Positions 35,969-47,331 of a stretch of 64,000 nt of DNA are shown here, piece after piece (position 1 is the stretch's first letter; every line of letters starts with the position of its first letter). Source of the DNA: Rhyzopertha dominica (lineage: Eukaryota > Arthropoda > Insecta > Coleoptera > Bostrichidae); assembly GCA_025024175.1 (NCBI GenBank), contig QCXZ01000041.1, positions 24,051,786 to 24,115,785 on the forward strand, in the 5' to 3' direction. The notes beneath the pieces were generated by a model. It ran no database searches, was not told the origin of the DNA, and saw only the letters and a list, made by a program, of their open reading frames with translations. Position numbers and translations under genes: made by a program.

Positions 35969-37162
35969 TTGACATTTAACAATCGTCCCATTAGTCTCGT
36001 AAGCGTTGTGTGTAAGGTAACGGAGAAGATTATTGCCTCAAAATTGATGTCTTTCCTATTGACAAACAACATAATTCCTCTTACCCAGCACGGGTTCGTT
36101 CCCGGCCGTTCAGTAGTGACCATCATGATACCTTCTATCAATGACTGGACATCGCATTTGGATCAGGGAAATCCAATTGATGTAATATATCTCGATTTCA
36201 TCAAAGCATTTGATAAGGTGCTCCATAGACGACTTGCTGTGAAGTTAGAACGTGTCGGAGTGCGGGGACTATTGCTGCGATGGCGATGGCTAGATGCTAC
36301 CCTATTTTAAGTGGCGTGCCTCAAGGGTCAATCCTGGATCCAATCTTATTTATTATTTACTCCTCGGACCTACAACTCGGCATCCAGAGCAGTATTTCCA
36401 GGTAAGCAGACGACACAAAATTATGCTGCAACCCGTCCTTTTGCCTCCTCCCAATACGATCTGGATCGCGTATCATCGTGGTGTAGCACTTGGCTGATCC
36501 CCTTAAATATTGCAAAGTGCTCTATTCTACAAATGGGCAAATTAAACCCGCATACTAATTACACCATAAATGGGCTGCCGCTGGCTTCTGTGTTTGAGCA
36601 GATAGATCTTGGTTTTGCTGTCACCAGTAATCTTTCCTGGTCTCCCCATTGCCTGAAGACTACTACAAGAAAGGCTAACACTGCTTTATACATTTTAAGA
36701 AGAGCTTTTTCCTCCCCGGATCCACGTCTCGCAGCCCTTCTGTACATGACATATGTTCGCCCTCTTCTGGATTTCGGAATACCAGCCTGGTCCCCGGTTT
36801 TGATCAAGGACCGCGAATGCATGGAGAAGATTCGGCACGCAGCAACTCCCTGGCCCAGGGGTTTCTCTGCACTGCCTTATGAGACGCGACTTAAGAAAAT
36901 GAACATTATTGATCTTCTCTCCGTGAGACGAGAGAGAGCCGAACTAATCCAATTATTTAGAATAACTCACGGGCTATTCCACAACTCTTCAGCTCGCAGT
37001 ATCGTCTCACTCAGCACTGTTGCCCGTCTACGTAGTCACCAGTTTAAATTAAAGAAGGAAAACTTACTTCTCACCGGCTGCATTTTATCTCAAACCGCTG
37101 TTTCGACCTCTGGAACTCTCATTAATACCTCCATTGTACCTGATCGACAATGTATAGGTTAG
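35969..37162 (+). pseudogene. LINE reverse transcriptase and C-terminal domain
   Basis: The first frame (35969-36310) has FNNRPISLVSVVCKVTEKI, QHGFVPGRSVV and VIYLDFIKAFDKVLHRRL, the last containing a catalytic Asp. After a frame change the GVPQGSI-type motif and an ADD box (ADDTKL) can be read at about 36310-36425, with a stop where the Tyr should be. A long frame from 36311 then gives the thumb and C-terminal region, with YMTYVRPLLDFGIPAWSPVL and RRERAELIQLFRITHGLF. Frame changes and stops mean it is not functional. Confidence 0.75.
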
Positions 37163-38706
37163 CCTTACTCCATATCCTATGCTCGATGGTCGACAGATGC
37201 CTTGCTCGATCATATATTGAAATTCTGCTCGAGCTATTTTCAGCCTATCTGGAGCGAGACGTACCTTTTGTTTGACAGGCGGGCTTTTTGTCATGATATG
37301 ATGAACAACTGTATGCATTCGTTTTTTTTGGTACGGGAGACATCCTGCATATGGAAACTGGCCAAGTAAATGACTGAATTTTGTTGTTCTATCCTTGATG
37401 GTGGAAATACTTTCTGCAGGTGCGTTGGTAAGTGTAGACATTAGGGTAGTGCTATCTATGAGGCGTTTGTTTTTCAAATCCACAGGAAGTCCATGGAATT
37501 TCAGGAAATCGGAAATTGACTAATTGCTTGCATGTTTTTAAAAACCTTTTAGGGTAAACCGAAACATCAACTATGTCAATTAAAAATACCAGGCCGGTGC
37601 TTTTGTCTGTGATGAAAAGGCGGTTCTGCTGAGTATAGTCGTCGCTGACCGTCCCTACTGACGACGACTGCCTTCGTTTTCCGAATTATATGAACACGGA
37701 GATGTGCCTTACGGGCTTTGTCACCGAATCTCCTGTGATAAAAGCATTCACTGGATTTTGAGCTTCGTGTTCTTGATCGTGACCTACGAAAGTGTGCGCG
37801 AGTGCGACTTCGGTTTCTTTGGCGATCCATTCTCAATCTTCGATCATCTTCGTCAAAGATTCTATTGGTAATTTAAGAGCACTTTATGTCGATGCTGGGT
37901 GCCACAACTAGTGCTGAGTTGGCCTTCACGGTTGGCTTGGATGTGATGGGAATTGTGCTAGCAGATGCCACGGACGCTATAACGTTACTGGAACCAGGGG
38001 CGAAAGTACCGACGCTGACCTCCAAGATTTTATCGGCGATTGCTGCCATCTTGCTCAGCTCAACTCCCGCACTCGCGGATAACACGATTTGTACATAGCG
38101 TTTTGAGCACATCTTCGTTCATTTTTTCGGCTGCCAGGGTCCTCATACAACCTTGAGAACTGGGTGGGACGTTGATCTCTACGATCTAGCTCGGTTAATA
38201 ACTTCCGTAATTGTTTTTCGTTTGATTCTGAATACACCATTATTAGGCGGTTTTTGATGGTGTTGTAACGGGTGGATTATCCAGTAAATCAGACACGCTG
38301 CAATACGCTGCAGTCCAAGGCTCCAATGACAGCGAAATACTTGCCCGCATCTGTTCGGATGTTACATATGTGGAACTGCGCTTCCACCTATGCGAACCAC
38401 AATTTGGGATCCCGTTGCCAAAACTGGAATTTTTATACCTTTTAGACTCTCAATGGTGCTGGTTTCTTCTGCATTTTCGTTGGTACTCTCGCCTGCGGTT
38501 ATTGGAGTTGCCATTGCTGTAGCGCTCACTTTGTGCGGTCACCAATTGTTCGTTACTTTGTCGTGGAGAAAAAACACTGTTTAATCACACAACAAATATG
38601 TTTAATAACGAACTAACTTTTTTTACATTCACTTGACGTGAGGATGACAAATTATATTTTTATTAATAAAATCTAGTAATACTCTGCGTGCAGCTGCACT
38701 GAAACA
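37090..38706 (-). mobile_element. Ty3/gypsy 5' fragment with LTR, gag, protease and start of pol
   Basis: Minus strand. A short LTR (38706-38547, TGT...ACA) is followed by a primer-site-like TGGTGACCGC. Gag-like sequence follows around 38420-38000 (ESNEKQLRKLLTELDRRDQR), a retropepsin near 37640-37560 (RLFITDKSTGLVFLID, with the D-T-G motif damaged), and the pol N-terminus at 37480-37165 (VRLAPDRLKIARAEFQYM; EQGICRPSS). It stops abruptly where the plus-strand LINE ends, so the rest of pol and the 3' LTR are missing. Frames are broken. Confidence 0.75.
38547..38706 (-). repeat. 5' LTR of the minus-strand gypsy fragment
   Basis: On the minus strand it begins TGTTTCAGTGCAGCTGC and ends AACGAACA, 160 bp, immediately followed by ATTGGTGACCGC, a phrase common at gypsy primer-binding sites. 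It contains an AATAAAAATA polyadenylation-like signal. No second copy is visible. Confidence 0.6.
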
Positions 38707-39334
38707 TGCGGCCACCTACATGCTGGCGAGAACTCAAGAAAACTATGGAAGCTGTCGCCACACTATTATTAAAAACCAACCAAGCGAACTACAAGTGGAG
38801 GAAGAATCACATCTTAATTTTGGGCCAATTCAACCTTTGGGTAACACCGGGTTATATACAAACGAGGAAATCTCCAAAGTTAAAAGTCGCTAACATTTTG
38901 TATAGAAAGGAAAGCAGTAGAAAATATTTTGGCAAGGATTGTTGGATTAGATACCGACAACGAAGGGTTTTCAACATTACAGCTCTCTGATGCAAAGGAA
39001 ATGAAAAATTTTGCAAGATCAACATTACGTACGATATGTCTGGGGGTGGTTCACTGACTTAGGCATGGTAATGAGTGGCCTAATTGGATTTTATGTCATT
39101 GTCAGAGCCTTGAAATATATCATGGAAGTCATTATAAATGGAATAGCGATATATAAAGCCGTGGGGTGTGGAATAGCCTTAATAGCAAGTATATGGAATA
39201 GGTTAGCTGTATGGGTTGTGCATCACCAGACTACTAAAAGGCAATGCACTGATGTCCCAATCCCAACAGAAAGGGACGAGCACAAAAACATACCTGATGA
39301 AATTATGGAAGTCATAGTAGAAAGAGCCTTGTAA
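38707..39334 (+). pseudogene. Envelope-like glycoprotein, membrane-proximal part
   Basis: Starts directly after the gypsy LTR. Broken frames up to about 39020 are followed by an open stretch (39011-39334) starting with WGWFTDLGMVMSG. It has one or two hydrophobic segments (GLIGFYVIVRALKYIMEVII; AVGCGIALIASIWN) and a short polar tail. This is the layout of a viral-type fusion glycoprotein anchor. It is the best candidate for the missing end of the fragment at 31975-32745, separated from it by about 6 kb of other elements. Confidence 0.45.
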
Positions 39335-39339
39335 TAATA

Positions 39340-40260
39340 AGTCGAATGAGTTCAGTAAAAAACCACAAAATGTACCTCAACAAAATTTAAAAGGGCTTTC
39401 GTCTAACAAGCGATATAGTGTGTACAGTAGCCAGATATCATTGTATCCAGATTTACCCCACTGGATGGAATCCGCTAACCAGCCTTTACAAGGTTTCACG
39501 TCTTACTCATTTATTGAACATTACCCCTGGTCTATCCAATTGATCCTGTAGCAACAGACCGGGCTTGCAACCTCCTATTTCCTTTTTTATTCCCTTCCTT
39601 GACCGATGGACCCCAGACCACCATGATGACGAGGGTCGACTGCGCAACTGCTTCATCCAAGGATCATCGCCGGAGGAATCCTGTGCGTTAAAAAACTAAT
39701 ATGTGCAAGTAAACGATTGAGAGTGTTAACTGATGCATTTGCGAAAAGCCCCTCCTATGGTAGCTGTACTCGCAAAAACTCCCACAAAATTTAAATCAGA
39801 CTCCGAGGTTTCCTCTTAAGTAAATTGAAATCTTGTAGTCAGTTCCGTTTTGATATTTTGACCACCAGCTAGAAATTTAATACCGTGTTGGGCTCAATCG
39901 AATAGTTAGTTTTTTGTTGCTTTTGTTTGTGAACTATTAATGTTAAATTCAGTTCTCTACCGTTGGACTGGTAAAATAGTGGGAAGTCGCTAGAACCAAG
40001 GACCGAGGGAGCAAGTATTAGGAAATACTCCAGGGGTGTCGTACATATGAATTATCTTCTATTTGTTTTAAAGTTTCTTGGGCTGACCTTTGTAAATTAA
40101 GCGCAATAAGTGTTATTCGGCTTTATTTGCTGTATCGTAACCGATTCAACTTTTAAATTTATAATAAACCCGCAAATTCACGCAAGTCAGTGTTTCATTT
40201 TCAAATTCTCAATCTACCCATTGGCCAAGAAGAACCTACATTTGTCTCTGAAGAGTTTCT
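39340..40260 (+). other. Region 3' of envelope fragment, possible LTR
   Basis: No gene is seen. A purine-containing stretch followed by TGTCGTACATATG at about 40037, an AATAAA near 40161-40166, and ...TCTACCCA near 40217 could outline a short 3' LTR of the plus-strand gypsy/envelope element. I could not find the matching 5' copy, so this is weak. Confidence 0.3.
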
Positions 40261-40660
40261 TACCGATCAGTAAATGGTGGCGGCGATAATTACCTTCATA
40301 AGTATATTCCACAGTACTGTTAATTTCATGCGACTAAGGTTGACTTTTATAAAAGCGTTGAAAGAAAAAATATTTTGATTCAACGATAAGAGATCTCTCA
40401 TTTGCGCTTTATCCATAATAGATAACACCTTCATCAACACGATGGATAGACGCAAAACCACCAGGCCATGCTGTACGGGGGCATCTGTTGACCATATGTC
40501 CAATTGTTTGGAGGGGATCTCCACATTCACAAGAAGGGTTGTTGCCGAACACAACACCATCCATCTTGAATGGTATAAGGAGCACGAAGGAAATCTTCTG
40601 TCCACAGAGGTTTTCTAGAAGTTAGCCGAGTTGTAGGTAGCTCTTGCAGATCTCGGGAAA

Positions 40661-42718
40661 TCAGAAACTCATTAGGAGCTGATTGATATTTTGCCAAGCT
40701 TTATATCTGGCAAACTGTCTGCGAATCTCCGGAGGAGCAATGTATGAAAGAATCGGAAGCCAAGGTAATGGAGTTGACTTAATTGTTCCAGTGATTAGTC
40801 GCACTGCAGTATTTAACTGAGTGTCAATTTTTCCTGTGTGATGACTGTTTTTCCAAACAGGACAGCAGTACTCAGCAGTGCTATAAACCAAGGCAGTTGC
40901 AGAAGTACGGAGTACATTTGCATTTGCACCCCAACTTGTACCAGCAAGCTTATGCAGAATGTTATTTCTAGTCTGTAATTTTTTACTGTCGTTTTCTAGA
41001 TGTTTCTTGTACGTTTAGAGATTTCTAGTCTGTAATTTTTTACTGTCGTTTTCTAGATGTTTCTTGTACGTTAGAGACGTATCTGGGGTCACTCCAAGAT
41101 ATTTTGGCGAGAAGTTATGTTTAAGAATTATGTTATTTGACATAACTTGAAGCTGTTTCCTCTTTTGGTGATTGTTGAGATGAAGGCAAGTTACTTCTGT
41201 CTTCAATGGATTAGGGCACAAGCGCCAGGTTTTAAAATAGCAATTCATAATCTCGATGTCACTTGAAAGGTTTTGTTCAAGTACAAAAAAGTCTTTACTT
41301 TGCAAAGCCAATGCCATGCCGTCTGCATACACAAATTTTCTCGATTGAGTTACTGGAAGGTCACTTATGTAAAGGTTGAAAAGAATAGGCGACAGAACCG
41401 ATCCTTGTGGAAGACCATTATTCAAAATCCTAAATTAGCTACTTTCCTCTCCCAAAAACATTCAGAATAAATAGCATTCGTTCGATGAGCTTCACAGTCT
41501 TTCCACATTTCAGAGTATTAAATAGTTTGAGGATCAATCCATCTTTCCTCACAGTATCGTATGCCGCCGATAAGTATATGAACACTACTCCAGTTTTTAA
41601 TCGTTTCTGGAAACCAACTTCAGCATATGGTGTTAGAGCCAAAACTTGGTCACAGCAACTTTTGTTATTCCTAAAACCTGCTTGTTCCTGCGGGAATGAG
41701 TCTTCAATAATAGGACCTATTCTCTGCTAGAGTAGTTTCTCTAGTAACTTGTAGCAGACACTCAGGAGGGCAATGGATCGGTAACTTCCTGCTTCATTTG
41801 GAAGTTTCCCAGGTTTTAAGACAAGCAATCACCTTTGTTTTCTGAAACAAACTTGGAAGAGTACATGTATCTAAAATATTATTATAGAACAATAACAACC
41901 ATTTTAAAGTATTCGGTCCCAAGTTTTTCAAGAATTCTGAGTAAATACCATCAAAACCAGCAGCTTTGCGGGTTTTCAGAGCACAAATAGCTTGCCGAAG
42001 TTCTTCCAATGAGAATAATTGTGGCAACTCTACTGAAGGTTCGCACCTTTTTCTTAACTAACGAAGTTTTTTCTTCATCTTTTTAATTCCTCTGTAGATA
42101 TTTGAACAGAATTGAGATAGTAACCAGTCGAGAAGCTAAAACATTAGGCGAAATTAATGATGTTAGTTTGAGTTTCATTAATGTTTGGCTCTAATTTTTT
42201 CAGCAGGTTCCAACTGCTGCGACTGGAGTGGGTGAAGTTCATACTCTGCATTAGAGTATTCCATTTTTTCTTCCGAAATTGATTCAGGGATTCAAGAATC
42301 CTGTCAGCCATTTCATAACTGGGATGAGCTTGATACTATCTATACAAGCCATCAGTTTCTTTATTCCAACAAGGAACGTAGCATTTTCGAAAACCTCTTG
42401 GAATTGTTCTCTTTGCAGCAGCCTTTATTACACCAACAAATCTTTCGTAGTTTTCAGGAGTTGCTGGGACCCATCGAAGATTCATGTCAATTTGAGTCCT
42501 AAATCCTAACCAGTCCGCTTTTTGAAAGTTCTATCGTGGTTTTTCAAGTGATGGCACATTTTTAATCTGTATTCCAACTACTACTAATTGTGGGCGATGT
42601 TGGCTTCGTGGAAAGCCATTTAACACTTGCCGTATCACACGAAGAGGCATTAGATTAGCATCGCAGGAGATGCAGAAGTCCGGGTTGTAGTCACGCCTCC
42701 ATCTTGCCGAATGGAAGC
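40661..42718 (-). pseudogene. LINE endonuclease end, reverse transcriptase and C-terminal part
   Basis: Near 42718-42300 the endonuclease continues past HSARWRRDYNPDFC. Reverse transcriptase motifs: LKTRKAAGFDGIYSEFLK (42027-41794), GVVFIYLSAAYDTVRKDG (41642-41439; catalytic Asp replaced in the usual V-D-L, read as Y-L), NGLPQGSVLSPILFNLYISD (41425), and FVYADGMALALQ, in which the expected Y-A-D-D is Y-A-D-G. A C-terminal segment (WLPILSYIAPPEIRRQFARY) ends near 40661, and a Cys/His cluster (CECGDPLQTIGHM) is readable at about 40540. The damaged YADD implies an inactive polymerase. Confidence 0.75.
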
Positions 42719-42959
42719 TGTTGTGAACAACGACGATATTGCTTTATCTGGTTATCTTGGTTCAGATTGTTTTAGTAAAAAAATGTCAGTTTTATGATTG
42801 CATAATTCAGACGTTAAATGGTTACAATGGGTTGTATTTCTTATTAAAAGAGTTGTTTGGACCCCGTTGTCTTATTCTGCTGCACCGTTGATTCCTGTTT
42901 TCTGTTATACATAATTAGACGTGCCCCTGTGACGGGTAGTTGCAAGTAGATACGATAAA
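42719..42959 (+). repeat. 5' LTR of BEL/Pao element
   Basis: Begins TGTTGTGAACAAC after the GAAGC duplication and ends at ACGATAAA. Bases 42736-42959 match the 3' LTR. The first 17 bp do not match the sequence preceding the 3' LTR match, so one of the two LTR starts has been altered. Confidence 0.85.
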
Positions 42960-42960
42960 T

Positions 42961-42978
42961 TTAGCGACCGTGACAGGA
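42961..42978 (+). promoter_or_regulatory. Primer-binding site of the BEL/Pao element
   Basis: TTAGCGACCGTGACAGG directly follows the 5' LTR and resembles the TGGCGACCGTGACAGG site common in insect BEL/Pao elements, with one change in the first bases. The priming tRNA is not determined here. Confidence 0.6.
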
Positions 42979-42986
42979 CGACTAAA

Positions 42987-43418
42987 ATGGGTTCAACGGG
43001 AAAGCACCGCGACGTTCTACGCATTGCTTTCATAAAGGAGACGAGAGAACTAGAGGAACTGTTAAACAAGGCTGAACATAATGGAGAAGACAAGAGAGCG
43101 ATCTAGGTTATATACGGAATGGTAGAAAAGAAGTACGGAACCATTCAAATCTTAAACGAAACCATTTTTGAATCCCTCCTGGAGGCTAACAGCACCGAGC
43201 AACAGTTGTTGGAAAAAGTAAGCAAGAGAGATGAATACGAAAGACGTTTTACGGAGCTGAAGATACGCTGCGATGAAGCAATGATGGTCGTGGCAGAAGT
43301 TCAATCTGCATATCAAGGAATGTCTGACCCAGATAGTTTCAATAGACACAGCGTAAGCAATAATAAACGTAAATTTAAATTACCGCGAATCGAATTCAAA
43401 ATGTTTGACGGTAGGTAA
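42987..43418 (+). pseudogene. BEL/Pao gag N-terminal part
   Basis: Starts at ATG 42987 (MGSTGKHRDVLRIAFIKETR). A stop (TAG at about 43105) interrupts it; the same frame resumes (43119 on) with coiled-coil-like sequence and RKFKLPRIEFKMFDG, the start of the DUF1759-like core. The frame then breaks near 43418. Confidence 0.75.
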
Positions 43419-43786
43419 TATTCGCGACTGGTTACCGTTCTGGGCACAGTTTGAAGACCCTGATATTGATTTGGCGGATAAAATCGAGTATTTAATTCAA
43501 GCTACGGTTGCGGGTAGTAAGGCTAAGATCGCATTTTGGCCGGGAAGATTTACAGGTAGAAGTACATGTATGTGAGCTACTTAAACTAATTGTTAGCAAT
43601 GCCGTGTCGCGGAAAAAAGTTAGACATTTATACTCTTTATGACCGGGTAGAAACGCAGCTCAGATCACTCGAAACACTAGGCCTTGCGTGAGAAAAGTAC
43701 TCTGCAATGATGTTCCCACTAAAAGAATCGTGTTTACCTGAAGATTTGCTAAGGATCTGGCAGCGCGTAGGTCACAGACAGTTTCG

Positions 43787-44830
43787 TTGAATGTGGAAGG
43801 TAATCTAACTACCGATTTTTGTGATTCACTAGATAATCAGTTGCGAAATCTAATGTACTTTTTACGAAAAGAAGTAGAGAACGAACAACGTATTACACTG
43901 GCGGCTGAAGGATTCGGGTTACGGTCAGAGAACAGAGTTGCCAATAAAGACGGTACTAAAAACCTCGAACCTAGCAAAGCAATTGAAATTTTGCCCACAG
44001 CTGCAGATTTAATTAATTGTGATGTCAAATGTATCTTTTGCGAGGGTTCACATGAAAGTGATGGATGTCATAAAGCGCAGAAGATGACACTCGAACAGAA
44101 AAAGGACGTCATAACGGAAAAAGGAGCCTGTTTCCGCTGCGTTAAGGTTGGTCACACCGCTCGAAGATACCGTAGACGACCTAGGTGTGTAGTGTGTACC
44201 AGAAGTCACGTTACCTTGACGTGTCCTGAGTTACCGTCACATAAAAGGGTTAACAACATAGCTAAAGAGCCTGGAAACGATGATGCGTCTACACAGTTAG
44301 TTAAAGCTGAACAGTCATTATGGAATTGTACCGCTGGTTATGGGTTCTTACAGACTCTGCGAGTGAAACGGAGGTATGGTCAGAGAATATGCGAGGTAAG
44401 AGCACTTATCGACTCTGGATCACAAAGGTCCTATTTACTTAAGTCTACCCCAGTTCAATTGGGATGTGTCTCGAAACGGAAAGAAACATTAGCTCATTGT
44501 TTATTTGGGGGAGTCATACAAGAACGGCATCACAATTGTTTCGATATAGAATTGCTTTATGGGACTTTTTCCCTCAACTTGGAAGTACTAGATCAATCAC
44601 TCATATGCCAAAATATATCTCCTATCTCTACTGGCCCGTGGATGAAGGAGTTAGAGCAGTTGAGTGTTAAGTTGGAAGACACAAGAGGTGATGATCCAAT
44701 CGAACTACTTAATGAGGCTGATATCGCTGGAAAACCGTTATACAGGTCGAACTCAAATCTTNAAGTGTGGTTTGGTTGCAACAGAAACTCATTTAGGATG
44801 GACTCTGTCAGGGAAGATACTGGTTGCTAG
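43787..44830 (+). pseudogene. BEL/Pao gag end, zinc knuckles and protease
   Basis: A long open stretch of about 347 codons with one N. It has Cys/His knuckles (CIFCEGSHESDGCH; CFRCVKVGHTARR; CVVCTRSHVTLTC) followed by an aspartic protease segment containing VRALIDSGSQRSYLL, where D-S-G is intact. The start is an upstream frameshift, not a true initiation site. Confidence 0.8.
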
Positions 44831-44902
44831 TACAAATACACTATCTGTTCTTTCTCTATTGGTAAAGATGCAGTTCTTCATAATCTGTGGAATTTAGATG
44901 TA

Positions 44903-45680
44903 TTGGGTATTACGGATCCTTCAGAGAAAAAATCCCGATACGAAATGGCCTTAGCAGCACGCGAGCTCTTCTTACAGACAGTGACAGCAGACACCCAAGG
45001 TCGATATGAAGTACGTTTGCCTTGGTTAGAAGGCCACCCTGTCCTGTCAAGTAATTATGCCCTTGCAAAAAAGAGGTTGGAGGACACAGTGAAGAAGCTA
45101 CGTACTACTGGGCTTTTTGAGACGTACAATGAAATTTTCAAAGAATGGGAACAGGAAAAGATCATCGAGGAAGTACCCCCAGGTCAGAGCAGCTTTAATG
45201 ATCATTACTTGACGCCTCAGCATGAGAAAAAGATAAACCGTCAATGAACCAGTGCTTGGAGAAGGGTGTGAATTCAATTGAACTTATTCTTATGATACTA
45301 CTACGGTTTCGCACAGATAAAATAGGTGTTATTTCAGACATACGGAAAGCATTTCTACAAATTAGTATCCATGAAAAGGACAGACTTTTAAAGATTTCTG
45401 TGGGAAGATTCGACTGGAGTAGAAAAGATATATAGGCATCGACGTATTGTGTTTGGTTTAACATGTAGTCCATTTTTGTTAGGAGCCACCATAGAATATC
45501 ATTTATCTGAAAAACTTGGACTATGGAATCCAGGATCATCATACTCAACTACAACTGTGACGAAATTAAGCAAGAGTTTCTATGTGGACAACTGCGTAAC
45601 CAGTGAGCCGAGGAACGCAGTTTGCAGCAATTTATTCATGAATCCACCAAAATCATGGCAGATTGCCAATTCGATTTGAG
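44903..45680 (+). pseudogene. BEL/Pao reverse transcriptase
   Basis: 44903-45247 holds the N-terminal connecting region (YEVRLPWLEGHPVLSSNYAL). 45244-45680 holds the polymerase fingers and palm in two frames (FRTDKIGVISDIRKAFLQIS with catalytic Asp; FGLTCSPFLLGATIEYHL; SFYVDNCVTS in place of YVDD). Confidence 0.78.
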
Positions 45681-46355
45681 AGGGTGGGAGTTTTCTCACT
45701 CAGAAGTTCCTAGTGAAACCAAAACTCCAGTACTTGGATTGAACTGGAACACCCAATCCGATACACTAAGTGTGAGCGAGGGTGTTGTGAAAAGTGCTTG
45801 CGATATTCAAAATAAGGACTTAACCAAAAGATTGATTTTGTCTATAGCACAACAGGTATTTGATCAGATTGGATTCACATGCGCAGCCATGCTTTGGCCG
45901 AAATTGTTGTTACAAAAAATGTGGGAGACTGGATTACGATGGGATGAACCTGTTGATTCCAACACAAAAGATGTTTTTCTCGCCTGGGTTATTGAACTTC
46001 CATATCCGTTAGATATCAAGATTCCGAGCTGGATTACTTGTTCAGGTGAACATGCAGTACGTCTTAGTTTACATACGTTTGTTGATGCTAGTAAAAGCGC
46101 GTACGCCGCAGTTATATTTTTGCGAACTGAGCTAGATGATAGTCATTATACGTTTACTGTCTGCGAAAGCCAGAGTAGCACCTTTAAAGAAGATGACAGT
46201 ACCCCGCTTAGAACTCTTAGCAGCTTTGATAGGAGCGCGTTTGAGTAAATCCATAGAAGACGTTTTGGAAAATCAATGCACTTGCTACTTTTGGAGTGAT
46301 TCTACGACGGTTCTTAGCTGGATAAAAAGAAAAGAAGAATGGAGTCCGTTTGTAG
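45622..46355 (+). pseudogene. BEL/Pao connection and RNase H, 5' of the MITE
   Basis: A 208-codon open stretch (45622-46248) includes HTFVDASKSAYAAVIFLR. An overlapping frame (46136-46355) continues with VPRLELLAALIGARLSKSI and CYFWSDSTTVLSWIKRKEEW. It is cut by the 377-bp MITE at 46356; the frame continues after the element at about 46741. Confidence 0.8.
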
Positions 46356-46732
46356 CACTGATCTCTAAATAACTGGATGTCGCATAAGTATTCAAAACTG
46401 TGATAAGTAGCCACCATGCCGCTGGTACTCGTACTATCAATTTAACGGCGCGTTCAAATTTTAGGTTAGATCCTTAACTATATAATATGGTTATGAGTAA
46501 ATGTAACATCCAGTTTATACGGTACATGTTTCTTACTCAAACACTACAACGATCATCTTTTGGAAATCTGCAGACCGTCAATCATTAACGTTATATTTAC
46601 CGCAGAAGCGAACCTTTGTCAAAATTTTAGTACAAGGACCAGCGGCTAGGCGCTAAAGTGGCGTAAATCTATCACAAATAATTTACATGCATTTTGGTAT
46701 GTAAGCGACATCCAGTTATTTAGAGATCAGTG
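46356..46732. mobile_element. 377-bp hAT-type MITE inserted in the BEL/Pao RNase H region
   Basis: Flanked by the perfect 8-bp duplication GTTTGTAG (46348-46355 and 46733-46740). Terminal inverted repeats begin CACTGATCTCTAAATAACTG and are perfect for about 28 bp at each end. There is no reading frame of note inside. An 8-bp duplication with C-A-[C/G]-T-G-like ends points to the hAT superfamily. Excision together with one duplication copy would leave the host element's frame open. Confidence 0.93.
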
Positions 46733-47331
46733 GTTTGTAGGTAACAGAGTCTCGGAAATATGACTTTTAAGCACCGCAGAACAGTGGCGATATGTGCCCG
46801 GAAAGTTAAACCCTGCAGATCTATCTTCTCGTGGCTGTTCTCCAAAAGAATTGAGCGACTCTTGGTGGGAAGGGCCTTTACGGCACAGAAGATAATATAT
46901 GGCAGGAAGATTTAGAGTTTAACGAAAAAGACATAATCGTGGAAAAAAGAAAAACAGTGGTGGCCAGTTTTTTATGCAGTTCTTCAAATGAATGACACCT
47001 GACATACTTTTCTAGATACACCTCTATCGTAAGAATGATAGCATGGATTAGGAGGTTCTTAAGAAATTGTAGACATCGTGAAGAACGAAACAAAGGTTCT
47101 ATCGGTGAAGGAAATAGAAGACGCTGAACTATTTGTGTTCAGAATAATTCAGGGCGAGGCCTTTAACGATATAACCAATCCCAGAATAATTGGTTTGCAA
47201 CCATTTCACGATAAACATAGTGTAAGTTAAAGTCTCCTGTTTCAAACAGAGAAAACTGCGAAACGTTTCGATTTCCAGTAGTATTACCTGGTAAGCATGT
47301 TGTAGTTAGTCGTCTGATATTTGAAACGCAC

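Larger units (their letters stand above)
33205..37165 (+). mobile_element. CR1/L2-like non-LTR retrotransposon, interrupted
   Basis: Two blocks in the same orientation. Block one (33205-33560) matches the linker between endonuclease and reverse transcriptase (NDYSQFRAYSNSLSARIREA; EGGDVCSHKAEAAERFAEYI). Block two (35960-37165) holds the reverse transcriptase and C-terminal domain. Between them lie about 2.4 kb that do not fit ORF2, including a GC-rich segment with a 38-bp tandem repeat. The clade call rests on the C-terminal RRERAELIQLFRITHGLF block and is moderate. Confidence 0.65.

Noticed and set aside
36559..36822. Minus-strand frame within the LINE
   Set aside because: Shadow of the plus-strand LINE C-terminal domain.
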